NCBI GenBank assembly: GCA_035538335.1
Contig: DATLKN010000045.1
Coordinates: 1-64,000, forward strand
From: AP-15 sp035538335
GTDB taxonomy: Bacteria > Pseudomonadota > Alphaproteobacteria > ATCC43930 > CGMCC-115725
Length of the DNA: 64,000 nt
Reading direction: 5' to 3'
The notes beneath the pieces are model-generated. The model saw only the letters and a list, made by a program, of their open reading frames with translations. It did no database searches and was not told where the DNA came from. The translations under genes and the position numbers were made by a program. Shown here piece by piece: positions 56,038 through 63,590 of the stretch. Each line of letters starts with the position of its first letter. Positions within the stretch are counted from its first letter, which is position 1.

Positions 56038-56727
56038 TCAGGGGACAAGGCGATAGCCGCCGGGCTCGGTGACGAGAATGCACGCGTTGGCGGGGTTGCG
56101 CTCGATCTTCTGGCGCAGCCGGTAGACATGCGTTTCGAGGGTGTGCGTCGTCACCCCGGCATTGTAGCCCCACACCTCGTCGAGCAGCCGGTCGCGGCCG
56201 ATCACCCGGTCGCCCGCCCGGTAGAGGTATTTGAGGATCGCGGTTTCCTTTTCGGTCAGCCGCACTTTTTTGCGGCCCTCGGCATCGACGAGCAGCTTGG
56301 CGCTCGGGCGAAAGGTGTAGGGGCCGATCGTCAGGATCGCGTCGTCGCTGCGCTCGCTTTGCCGCAGATGCGCGCGCAGCCGCGCCAACAGCACGCCGAG
56401 CCGAAACGGCTTCGTCACATAGTCGTCGGCGCCGGCATCGAGCCCCATGACCGTGTCGGCCTCGCTGTCGGCGCCGGTCAGCATGACAATCGGCGCGCGC
56501 ACGCCGGCCCTTCGCAACAGCCGGCACAGCTCGCGCCCGTCCATGTCGGGCAGGCCGACATCGAGCAAGATGGCGTCGAAATTCTCGCCGCCGGCAACCG
56601 CCAGCGCCTGCGCCGCGGTGCCGCACTCGACGGTGGCGAACTCCTCGTTCAGGGCAAGCTGCTCTGCGAGCGATTGGCGCAGTGCCGCATCGTCATCGAC
56701 GATCAGTATTTTGCGGGCGGCTCTCAT
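56038..56727 (-). CDS. OmpR-family response regulator
   Basis: 229 residues. The receiver domain has acidic D11-D13, phospho-acceptor Asp56 in ILLDVGLPD, Thr in IVMLTGADS and Lys in DYVTKPF. The C-terminal winged helix is typical (LTEKETAILKYLYRAGDRVIGRDRLLDEVWGYNAGVTTHTLETHVYRLRQKIE). It is divergent from ribA with about 210 bp between starts. The partner is plausibly the kinase at 54194, but the convergent arrangement means they are not in one operon. Confidence 0.92.
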   Translation of the reverse strand: MRAARKILIVDDDAALRQSLAEQLALNEEFATVECGTAAQALAVAGGENFDAILLDVGLPDMDGRELCRLLRRAGVRAPIVMLTGADSEADTVMGLDAGADDYVTKPFRLGVLLARLRAHLRQSERSDDAILTIGPYTFRPSAKLLVDAEGRKKVRLTEKETAILKYLYRAGDRVIGRDRLLDEVWGYNAGVTTHTLETHVYRLRQKIERNPANACILVTEPGGYRLVP

Positions 56728-56936
56728 GATCGCGTCCGAACGGCAAATGACGCCGCAGCTCCTGCGGTTATCGGTCGGCCCGGGTGGTCGCATCCCCGCC
56801 GCCAACCTATAGGCGATTGCTGCGAGATTTTCCAGCACGGCATGGCAGGCAGGCGGCGCGCGGGTGCATAACTCTGCTGGCTTCGAGCCTGAGACACCAT
56901 ATGATGCCGTGCGCTGCGAGGGAGAAGACGACGCAA

Positions 56937-58112
56937 GTGGACGCGATTTCGGCGGATGGCGCAGCCGGCGCGGAGGCGGCGCGGCAAGCTTTGGGCCGCG
57001 CGCTCGGCGAGGCGATCTTCGCGCTGCGCCGCGGCGAGCCGGTGCTGATCCGCGACAAGGAGAAGGGCAAGGATTGGGGAGTGCTGGCGCTCGCCGCCGA
57101 GATCGCCGGCGACGACGACATCGCCCGGCTGCGCGCCATGTCGAGCGGGCCGGCTTTTGTCGTGCTGACGCGCCGACGCGCCGTGGCGCTCGGCCTGGCC
57201 GCCCGCCCGGGACATCACGGCGGCGCCGCGGGCACGCTGTCGGGCGCGCTGTCGATCCCGGTGTCGCCGACTTTGCCGGCGGTTGTCGTGCGCAAGCTCG
57301 CCGACCCGGCCGCCTCGCTCGGCGCCGAGCCGCCCGGCCTCGGCCCCGAGCCGGCCGTTGCCGAGGGCGCGGCGCTCGCCGCCGTCGTCCTGGCAAAGCT
57401 CGCTTCCCTGCTGCCGGCGGCGCTCGTCCTGCGCCTCGGCGCGGCCGAGACGGCGATGCTGGCGCGGCGCAACGATCTGGCGGTGGTCGAGGCGAGTTCG
57501 GTCTTCCGGCGCGACGCGGCGGCGGCCGGGCTGGAACGCGTCGCCGAGGCGCGCGTGCCCTTGGCCGACGCGGAAAACGCGCGGCTGATCGCGTTCCGGC
57601 CGGGCGACGGCGGGCTCGAGCACCTGGCGATCCTGATCGGCACTCCCGACCCGGCGGCGCCGGTGCTGGCGCGGCTGCATTCGCAATGTTTCACCGGCGA
57701 CCTGCTCGCGAGCCTGCGCTGCGATTGCGGCGACCAGCTGCGCGGCGCCATCGCGGCGATCGCCGCGGCCGGCGGCGGGGTTCTGCTTTATCTCGCGCAG
57801 GAAGGGCGCGGCATCGGGCTGATCAACAAATTGCGCGCCTACCAGTTGCAGGATGCCGGCTTCGATACGCTCGACGCCAACGAGCAGCTCGGCTTCGACG
57901 CCGACGAGCGCGTCTATCTGCCGGCCGCCGAGATGCTGCGCCAGCTCGGCTTCTTCACGATCCGGCTCTTGACCAACAACCCCGACAAGCTGCTCGCCTT
58001 GCAGCGCTACGGCATCCGCGTCGTCGAGCGGGTGCCGCACGTCTTTCCGGCGAACGGCCACAACGAGCGCTATCTGCGCACCAAGGCGACGCGCAGCGGG
58101 CATTTCCTTTGA
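56937..58112 (+). CDS. ribA: GTP cyclohydrolase II with RibB-like N-terminal region
   Basis: 391 residues from a GTG at 56937, preceded by AGGGAGAAG at proper spacing; an ATG pair at 56901 is an alternative. The C-terminal half is GTP cyclohydrolase II: zinc ligands in LHSQCFTGDLLASLRCDCGDQL, then LLYLAQEGRGIGLINKLRAYQLQDAG and LLTNNPDKLLALQRYGIRVVERVPH. The N-terminal half resembles DHBP synthase (RRGEPVLIRD, a position of the RibB metal-site segment) but lacks its acidic catalytic motif, so only the cyclohydrolase is probably active. It catalyses the first step of riboflavin synthesis. Confidence 0.9.
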   Translation: MDAISADGAAGAEAARQALGRALGEAIFALRRGEPVLIRDKEKGKDWGVLALAAEIAGDDDIARLRAMSSGPAFVVLTRRRAVALGLAARPGHHGGAAGTLSGALSIPVSPTLPAVVVRKLADPAASLGAEPPGLGPEPAVAEGAALAAVVLAKLASLLPAALVLRLGAAETAMLARRNDLAVVEASSVFRRDAAAAGLERVAEARVPLADAENARLIAFRPGDGGLEHLAILIGTPDPAAPVLARLHSQCFTGDLLASLRCDCGDQLRGAIAAIAAAGGGVLLYLAQEGRGIGLINKLRAYQLQDAGFDTLDANEQLGFDADERVYLPAAEMLRQLGFFTIRLLTNNPDKLLALQRYGIRVVERVPHVFPANGHNERYLRTKATRSGHFL

Positions 58113-58188
58113 TCTGTAACCGAGGCTGCATTGCAGCTCCGCGTGCTCATGAAGGAATTGGCAAAACGGTGCGCTGCACGAACATCCT

Positions 58189-58325
58189 GCGTCCTTCGAG
58201 ACGGCGCTCGGCGCCTCCTCAGGATGAGGTCGTTCTTTAATGGCATTCAGAAAAAACCTCATCCCCGGCCTCCGCCGGGGCAGGCTCTGAGGAAGCCGCG
58301 AAGCGGCTGTCTCGAAGGACGCACG
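58189..58325. repeat. Bipartite palindromic element, copy 3
   Basis: Arm CGTCCTTCGAGACGGCG...CTCCTCAGGATGAGG, spacer with TTTAATGGCATTCAGAAA, then CCTCATC and, after a small CCCCGGCCTCCGCCGGGG palindrome, the inverted arm CTGAGGAAGCCGCGAAGCGGC...TCTCGAAGGACGCACGG. The palindrome within the second arm is an addition relative to copies 1 and 2. Confidence 0.8.
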
Positions 58326-58363
58326 GCGCCGGTCCCGGCTGCCGACCGAAACATTCGCACGCT

Positions 58364-58450
58364 CTCGGCATGAGGGGGTCCGTTGCCGGCATTGCGAAAG
58401 GCCCTCATCCTGAGGCGCCTCGCGCGGCGAGGCCTCGAAGGACGCACCGC
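58364..58450. repeat. Partial bipartite palindromic element, copy 4
   Basis: A truncated left arm (CTCGGCATGAGG), spacer containing CCGGCATTGCGAAAGG, and a full right arm CCTCATCCTGAGGCGCCTCGCGCGGCGAGGCCTCGAAGGACGCACCG. It stands immediately after copy 3, so the ribA to L,D-transpeptidase gap (58113-58472) is almost entirely repeat. Confidence 0.75.
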
Positions 58451-58472
58451 ATCGATCCAGCGCTGAGCGGTC

Positions 58473-58982
58473 GTGGCGGTGCCTGAACTCCTCGTCTTTC
58501 CGACGGGCGAAGCGCGTTGGCGCGAATACCGATTTCGCTGCGCGATCGGGCGCGCAGGCGCCGTCGCACAGAAGCGCGAGGGCGACGGCGGCACGCCGAT
58601 CGGCCTCATGTCGATGCGCGCGGCATGGTTCCGGGCCGACCGCCTCGCCGCGCCAGCGACGCGGCTGACTTGCGGCCCGCTCGCTCCCGACGACGGCTGG
58701 TGCGACGACCCCGCCGACCGCAACTACAACCGACACGTCCGGCTCCCCTACCCGGCGAGCTGCGAGAGGCTGTGGCGCGCCGACGGCCTCTACGACGTGG
58801 TCGTGCCGCTCGGCTACAACGACGATCCCGTCGTGCCGGGACGCGGCAGCGCCATCTTTCTGCATGCCGCACGGCCGGATTTCGCGCCGACCGCCGGCTG
58901 CGTCGCGCTCGCCCTTGCCGATCTGCTCGCCGTGCTGCGCGAAGCGGGGCCGGGCGCCGCGGTGCGCGTGCTGGCCGACTGA
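58473..58982 (+). CDS. L,D-transpeptidase (YkuD) family protein
   Basis: 169 residues from a GTG start. The catalytic segment is FLHAARPDFAPTAGCVALALADL, that is the His and the (S/T)xGC(V/I)xL motif with the nucleophilic Cys at about residue 150. It also shows GREGDGGTPIG-like substrate loop KREGDGGTPIGLM. It has no signal peptide, which is unusual for a peptidoglycan cross-linker but common in this ErfK/YbiS-like short subgroup. It starts directly after a repeat element, so its promoter is unclear. Confidence 0.9.
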   Translation: MAVPELLVFPTGEARWREYRFRCAIGRAGAVAQKREGDGGTPIGLMSMRAAWFRADRLAAPATRLTCGPLAPDDGWCDDPADRNYNRHVRLPYPASCERLWRADGLYDVVVPLGYNDDPVVPGRGSAIFLHAARPDFAPTAGCVALALADLLAVLREAGPGAAVRVLAD

Positions 58983-58987
58983 CGCGC

Positions 58988-59665
58988 TTACGCCGGCGTC
59001 TCGCGGGCGCCGAAGATCGCGGTGCCGACCCGCACATGGCTCGCCCCGAAACGGATCGCGGTCTCGTAATCGGCGCTCATCCCCATGCTGAGGCAGGCAA
59101 GCCCGTTGCGCCGGGCGATCTCGCGCAACAGTGCGAAATAGGGCGACGGCTCCTCGTCATGCGGCGGGATGCACATCAGCCCCCGCACCGGCAATTGCAG
59201 CGAATCGCGGCAGAGCGCGATGAAGGCGTCGGCCTCGGCCGGCAGCACGCCGGCCTTTTGCGGCTCCTCGCCGGTGTTGACCTCGATGAAGCAGTCGCGG
59301 CGCCGGCCGCTCTTCTCCATCTCGCGGGCGAGGGCTTCCGCGAGCCGCGGCCGGTCGACCGCCTCGATCGCGTCGAAAAGCGCGAGCGCGTCCCTGACCT
59401 TGTTCGTCTGCAAGGGCCCGATCAGGTGCAAAGCAAGGTCGGGGAAGGCCTCGCGCAATGCCGGGTACTTCGCTTCCGCCTCCTGCACCCGGTTCTCGCC
59501 GAAGAGGCGGTGCCCGGCGGCGAGCGCCTCGCGCACGGCGGCGGCGGGATGGGTCTTGCTGACGGCGACGAGGCCGACGCCCGCCGGGTCGCGCCCGGCC
59601 TCACGCGCCGCGGCGGCGATCCGCTCCCTGACGGCCGCGAGGTTCTTCGCGATAACCCCTTCCAT
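58988..59665 (-). CDS. yggS: YggS family pyridoxal phosphate-binding protein
   Basis: 225 residues from the ATG at 59665. It shows AVSKTHPAAAVREAL with the PLP lysine at about residue 37, GENRVQEAEAKY, HLIGPLQTNKVRD, CFIEVNTGEEPQKAG, RGLMCIPP and LSMGMSADYETAIRFGASHVRVGTAIFG. The protein controls PLP homeostasis and has no known catalytic reaction. It converges with the L,D-transpeptidase gene (5 bp apart) and is divergent from the DUF3576 lipoprotein gene. Confidence 0.95.
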   Translation of the reverse strand: MEGVIAKNLAAVRERIAAAAREAGRDPAGVGLVAVSKTHPAAAVREALAAGHRLFGENRVQEAEAKYPALREAFPDLALHLIGPLQTNKVRDALALFDAIEAVDRPRLAEALAREMEKSGRRRDCFIEVNTGEEPQKAGVLPAEADAFIALCRDSLQLPVRGLMCIPPHDEEPSPYFALLREIARRNGLACLSMGMSADYETAIRFGASHVRVGTAIFGARETPA

Positions 59666-59739
59666 AACGGCTCCATTCCTGGCACAAGCGTGCCCCTGGC
59701 CGCGCCTCGCCGAGAGGCCGCGGCGCTGAGGATCGCAAG

Positions 59740-60291
59740 ATGTCCGCGCTTTATTACCGCCTGCCGCTCGTTGCTGCCGCAAGTCTTTCTTTAACGCTGG
59801 CCGCCTGCGGCTCCGATGCCGCCAAGGCACCGCCTGCGCCGCAGCGGGTGGCGGCCAACGACAGCCAAGGCATCGACACCGACGCGACGATCTGGACCGT
59901 GCTCGGGCTGGCGAAGGAGCACCCGCACGCGGAGCCCGGCCCGAAGACCGGGCCCGGCGTCAACCCGATCCTCTGGCAGGCGGCGCACGACACGCTTGAT
60001 TTCGTCAAGTTTTCCGCCGAGGACCCGCAGACCGGGGTCATGGTGAGCCATTGGTATTCGCCCGAGGGGCGGCCGAACGAACGGTTCAAGATCACCATCT
60101 TCATCGTGAACCGGGTGCTGCGGACGGATTCGCTTACCGTCAGGGTGCGCCGGCAGGTGCGCTCGCCGCAGGGCGGCTGGACCGACGCACAGCCCGATCT
60201 GAAGATCAATTCCGCGCTCGACACGGCGATCCTGCGGCGGGCGCGCGAATTGCGGCGCGAGTGGTTTCCGAACGAAGCCGGCAACGAATAG
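59740..60291 (+). CDS. DUF3576 family lipoprotein
   Basis: 183 residues. Signal MSALYYRLPLVAAASLSLTL then AACGSD; the lipidated Cys is at about residue 23. The DUF3576 domain shows TDATIWTVLGLAKEH, NPILWQAAHDTLDFVKFSAEDPQTGVMVSHWYSP, FKITIFIVNRVLRTDSLTVRV and AILRRARELRREWFP. It is an alphaproteobacterial outer-membrane-linked lipoprotein usually found immediately upstream of leuS and lptE. The leuS start is 23 bp downstream of its stop. Role unproven; context suggests envelope biogenesis. Confidence 0.92.
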   Translation: MSALYYRLPLVAAASLSLTLAACGSDAAKAPPAPQRVAANDSQGIDTDATIWTVLGLAKEHPHAEPGPKTGPGVNPILWQAAHDTLDFVKFSAEDPQTGVMVSHWYSPEGRPNERFKITIFIVNRVLRTDSLTVRVRRQVRSPQGGWTDAQPDLKINSALDTAILRRARELRREWFPNEAGNE

Positions 60292-60314
60292 AAAGAGCCG
60301 AGCGACGACTACCC

Positions 60315-62879
60315 ATGATGTCGCGCTATAATTTCCGAGAAGCCGAAGAGAAGTGGCAGCGCCGCTGGCGCGACGAGCACGTCTTTGAAGTGGCGCGCAT
60401 GCCGGCGCGCCCGAAATACTACGTGCTCGAGATGTTCCCCTACCCGTCGGGCAAATTGCATGTCGGGCATGTCCGCAATTACACGATGGGGGATTTGGTG
60501 GCGCGCTATCGCCGCGCGCAAGGCTACAACGTGCTGCACCCGATGGGCTGGGACGCCTTCGGCCTGCCGGCCGAGAACGCCGCGATCGCCGGCGGCATTC
60601 ATCCCAAGACCTGGACCGAGGACAACATAAAGGCGATGCGGGCGCAGCTCGAGCGCATGGGCTTCGCCTACGACTGGTCGCGCGAACTCGCCACCTGCGA
60701 CCCCGATTATTACCGCCACGAGCAGAAGATGTTCCTCGATTTCCTCGCGGCGGATCTCGCCTATCGCAAGGAATCCTGGGTCAATTGGGACCCGGTCGAG
60801 AACACCGTGCTGGCCAACGAGCAGGTCATCGACGGGCGCGGTTGGCGCTCCGGCGCGATCGTCGAAAAGCGGCTGTTGTCGCAATGGTTCCTGCGCATCA
60901 CCGCCTTCACCGACGAGCTGCTCGAGGCGCTTTCGACGCTCGACCGCTGGCCGGAGCGCGTGCGGCTGATGCAGGAGAACTGGATCGGCCGCTCCGAAGG
61001 GGCGCGCGTCGCCTTTGAAATCGCCGGCCGGCACCAGCCAATGGAAGTCTTCACGACGCGCCCCGACACCCTCTTCGGCGCCTCGTTCCTGGCATTGTCG
61101 CCGAACCATCCGCTCGCCGAGGAGTTGGCGGCGAAGGATGCGGCGCTCGCCGAATTCATCGCCGAATGCAATCGGCTCGGCACCAGCGAGGCGGTCATCG
61201 AGGCGGCCGAGAAGCGCGGCTACCGGACCGGGCTCGAAGCAATCCATCCGCTCGACCCGAGCCGCCGCGTGCCGGTCTATGTCGCCAATTTCGTGCTGAT
61301 GGAATACGGCACCGGCGTCATTTTCGGCTGCCCGGCGCATGACCAGCGCGACCTCGATTTCGCGCGCAAATACGGCCTGCCGGTCATTCCGGTCGTGCTG
61401 CCCCCGGGCGGGGATCCGCGCCGTTTCGCGGTCGGCGACACCGCCTTCACCGATGACGGCACGCTCTACAACTCGCAATTTCTCGACGGGCTGCCGGTCC
61501 CCGAGGCGAAGCGGGCGGTGACGCGGCGCCTCGAGGAACTGGGCCGCGGCGAGGGCGCCACCGTCTACCGGCTGCGCGACTGGGGCGTGTCGCGGCAGCG
61601 CTATTGGGGCTGTCCGATCCCGGTCATTCATTGCAAGTCCTGCGGCATCGTGCCGGTGCCGGAAGCGGATTTGCCGGTCAGGCTGCCGGAAGACGTCGAT
61701 TTCGCGCTTCCCGGCAACCCGCTGGCGCGGCACCCGAGCTGGAAGCACGTGCGCTGCCCGCGCTGTCGCGGGCCGGCCGAGCGCGAGACCGACACCTTCG
61801 ACACGTTCTTCGAATCCTCGTGGTACTTCCTGCGCTTCTGCTCGCCCGGCGCGGCGGCCGCCTTTCTCCCCGAGGACATCCGCTATTGGATGCCGGTCGA
61901 CCAGTATATCGGCGGCGTCGAGCATGCGGTCCTGCACCTGCTCTATTCGCGCTTCTTCATGCGGGCCTTGAAGCGCTGCGGCTATCTCGATTTCGACGAG
62001 CCGTTCGCCGGGCTCTTCACGCAGGGCATGGTGTGCCACGAGACCTATCAGGATCGGGACGGCGAGTGGCTCTTCCCCGAGGAGGTGACAGCCGACGATC
62101 GCGGCCGGCTCGTCGATGCCAAAGGCCGGCCGGTCACGGCCGGCCGCTCGGAAAAGATGAGCAAGTCGAAGAAAAACGTCGTCGGGCTCGACGCCATCGT
62201 CGAGACCTACGGCGCTGACACCGCGCGGCTCTATCTCTTGTCGGACAGCCCGCCCGAGCGCGACCTCGAATGGACCGAGCAGGGGATCGAGGGGATCTGG
62301 CGCTATGTCAGCCGCTTGTGGCGGATGGTCAGCGAGCCGCCCGTGCCGCTGCCGCCGCCGGGCGGGCCGCTGCCGCAGCACCTCGCGCCGGAGCTCGTCG
62401 CGGTGCGCCGCTCGACGCACAAGGCGATCGCCGCCGTCACCGACGATCTCGACAAGTTCCGCTTCAACCGCGCCGTTGCGCGCATCCGCGAACTGACGAA
62501 CGCGCTCGAAGACTTGCCGGCCGCCGAAGCCGGCGCGCCCGCGGTCCTGCGCGAAGGGCTCGAGGCGTTGGCGCGTCTCATTTCGCCGATGATGCCGCAC
62601 CTCGCCGAGGAAATGTGGCAGAGCCTCGGGCATCGGCGCCTCGTCGCCGAGGAGGCGTGGCCGAAGGCGGACGCCGGCCTCGCGCGCGACGAGGAGGTGA
62701 CGATCGCGGTGCAGGTCAACGGCAAACTGCGCGCCACCCTCGAACTGCCGCGCGACACCGATCGGCGCGAGGTCGAGAGCGCCGCCCTCGCCTTGCCGCA
62801 AGTCGCGCGCTGGCTCGAGGGCCGGCCGCCGAAGAAGACGGTCGTGGTGCCGAACCGCATCGTCAACATCGTCGCCTGA
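60315..62879 (+). CDS. leuS: Leucyl-tRNA synthetase
   Basis: 854 residues, normal for bacterial LeuRS. HIGH motif in FPYPSGKLHVGHVRNYT, editing CP1 domain with the Thr-rich TTRPDTLFGASF, zinc-ribbon cysteines (CKSCG, CPRCRG), KMSKS in GRSEKMSKSKKNV, then the anticodon-binding helices and the C-terminal domain (AVQVNGKLRATLELPRDTD). It charges tRNA-Leu and edits mischarged products. The ATG pair at 60315/60318 is the natural start; a longer upstream frame overlaps the lipoprotein gene and is rejected. Confidence 0.98.
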   Translation: MMSRYNFREAEEKWQRRWRDEHVFEVARMPARPKYYVLEMFPYPSGKLHVGHVRNYTMGDLVARYRRAQGYNVLHPMGWDAFGLPAENAAIAGGIHPKTWTEDNIKAMRAQLERMGFAYDWSRELATCDPDYYRHEQKMFLDFLAADLAYRKESWVNWDPVENTVLANEQVIDGRGWRSGAIVEKRLLSQWFLRITAFTDELLEALSTLDRWPERVRLMQENWIGRSEGARVAFEIAGRHQPMEVFTTRPDTLFGASFLALSPNHPLAEELAAKDAALAEFIAECNRLGTSEAVIEAAEKRGYRTGLEAIHPLDPSRRVPVYVANFVLMEYGTGVIFGCPAHDQRDLDFARKYGLPVIPVVLPPGGDPRRFAVGDTAFTDDGTLYNSQFLDGLPVPEAKRAVTRRLEELGRGEGATVYRLRDWGVSRQRYWGCPIPVIHCKSCGIVPVPEADLPVRLPEDVDFALPGNPLARHPSWKHVRCPRCRGPAERETDTFDTFFESSWYFLRFCSPGAAAAFLPEDIRYWMPVDQYIGGVEHAVLHLLYSRFFMRALKRCGYLDFDEPFAGLFTQGMVCHETYQDRDGEWLFPEEVTADDRGRLVDAKGRPVTAGRSEKMSKSKKNVVGLDAIVETYGADTARLYLLSDSPPERDLEWTEQGIEGIWRYVSRLWRMVSEPPVPLPPPGGPLPQHLAPELVAVRRSTHKAIAAVTDDLDKFRFNRAVARIRELTNALEDLPAAEAGAPAVLREGLEALARLISPMMPHLAEEMWQSLGHRRLVAEEAWPKADAGLARDEEVTIAVQVNGKLRATLELPRDTDRREVESAALALPQVARWLEGRPPKKTVVVPNRIVNIVA

Positions 62880-62920
62880 GCCGGCTGGGTCGCATGACAC
62901 GACAGCTCGACGGATATTCC

Positions 62921-63048
62921 CGTCACCCCGGCGAAGGCCGGGGTCCACCGTTATTCCGTCGGATCGGAAGAGACGTCGCTCTGTCCTCGCAATCGCTCGC
63001 GGCTTCGAGCGAATTGACCGGTGGGTCCCGGCCTTCGCCGGGACGACA
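62921..63048. repeat. Dispersed 'GGCGAAGGCCGGG' palindromic repeat overlapping lptE start
   Basis: Arms CCCCGGCGAAGGCCGGGG and CCCGGCCTTCGCCGGG flank about 90 bp containing CTCGCAATCGCTCGCGGCTTCGAGCGA. The arm type is the same as at 1171-1234. It separates leuS from lptE and provides the codons in which the lptE start must lie. Confidence 0.8.
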
Positions 63049-63583
63049 ACTGGGGCACTCCCGCCGCTCTGCGCTCGCGGTGCTCGGCGGCCTGCCGCTG
63101 TTGCTCGCCGGCTGCGGCTGGCGCGCGCTCTACGCCGATCCACAGGCGGGTCCGGCCGACGCGGACCTGCGGGCGATCCAGGTCCGGCCGATCCCCGAGC
63201 GGATCGGGCAGCGACTGGAGATCGCGCTGCGCAATGCCTTCAACCCGACCGGCATCCCGACCCCGCAACGCTATGTGCTGCACACGACGCTCTCCGTCCA
63301 GCGCGAGGATCTCGGCATCCAGGCGCAAGGGCTGGCGACGCGGGGCCGGCTCGACGTCTATGCGACCTACGCGCTTTTCGAGTTGCTCAGCGGCAAGCAG
63401 CTGACCGAGGGCACCGTGCATTCGGCAAACGCCTTCAACATCCTGGCGAACGGCTACGCGACAACGGTCGCGCAGAACGACGTCGACCGCCGCACCGCCG
63501 CCGAATTGCAGCGCGAAATCGTCGAGCGGCTGACGCTGTTCATGCAGCAGCGCGCCGCCAAGGCCGCGCCGAAGGCGGGCTGA
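63014..63583 (+). CDS. lptE: LPS assembly lipoprotein LptE
   Basis: 189 residues from a TTG at 63014 (190 codons including the stop); an ATG at 62894 in the same frame would add 40 repeat-encoded residues. The signal RRSALAVLGGLPLLLAGCGW has lipobox LLAGC. The mature part is typical of alphaproteobacterial LptE: WRALYADPQAG, VRPIPERIGQRLEIALRNAFNPTG, YVLHTTLSVQREDLGIQ, VYATYALFELLSG, NAFNILANGYATTVAQNDVDRRTAAELQREIVERL. With LptD it inserts lipopolysaccharide in the outer membrane. A palindromic repeat covers the native start region, so the true start codon is uncertain. Confidence 0.9.
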   Translation: MTGGSRPSPGRQLGHSRRSALAVLGGLPLLLAGCGWRALYADPQAGPADADLRAIQVRPIPERIGQRLEIALRNAFNPTGIPTPQRYVLHTTLSVQREDLGIQAQGLATRGRLDVYATYALFELLSGKQLTEGTVHSANAFNILANGYATTVAQNDVDRRTAAELQREIVERLTLFMQQRAAKAAPKAG

Positions 63584-63590
63584 GCCTGCC

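Noticed and set aside
58113..58472. Possible CRISPR-like array
   Set aside because: The repeats are palindromic, few, unequally spaced and match dispersed elements elsewhere in the window; no regular spacer length.
60309..63143. 944-codon minus-strand open frame antisense to leuS
   Set aside because: A mirror of leuS codon bias; no family features, and leuS itself is certain.
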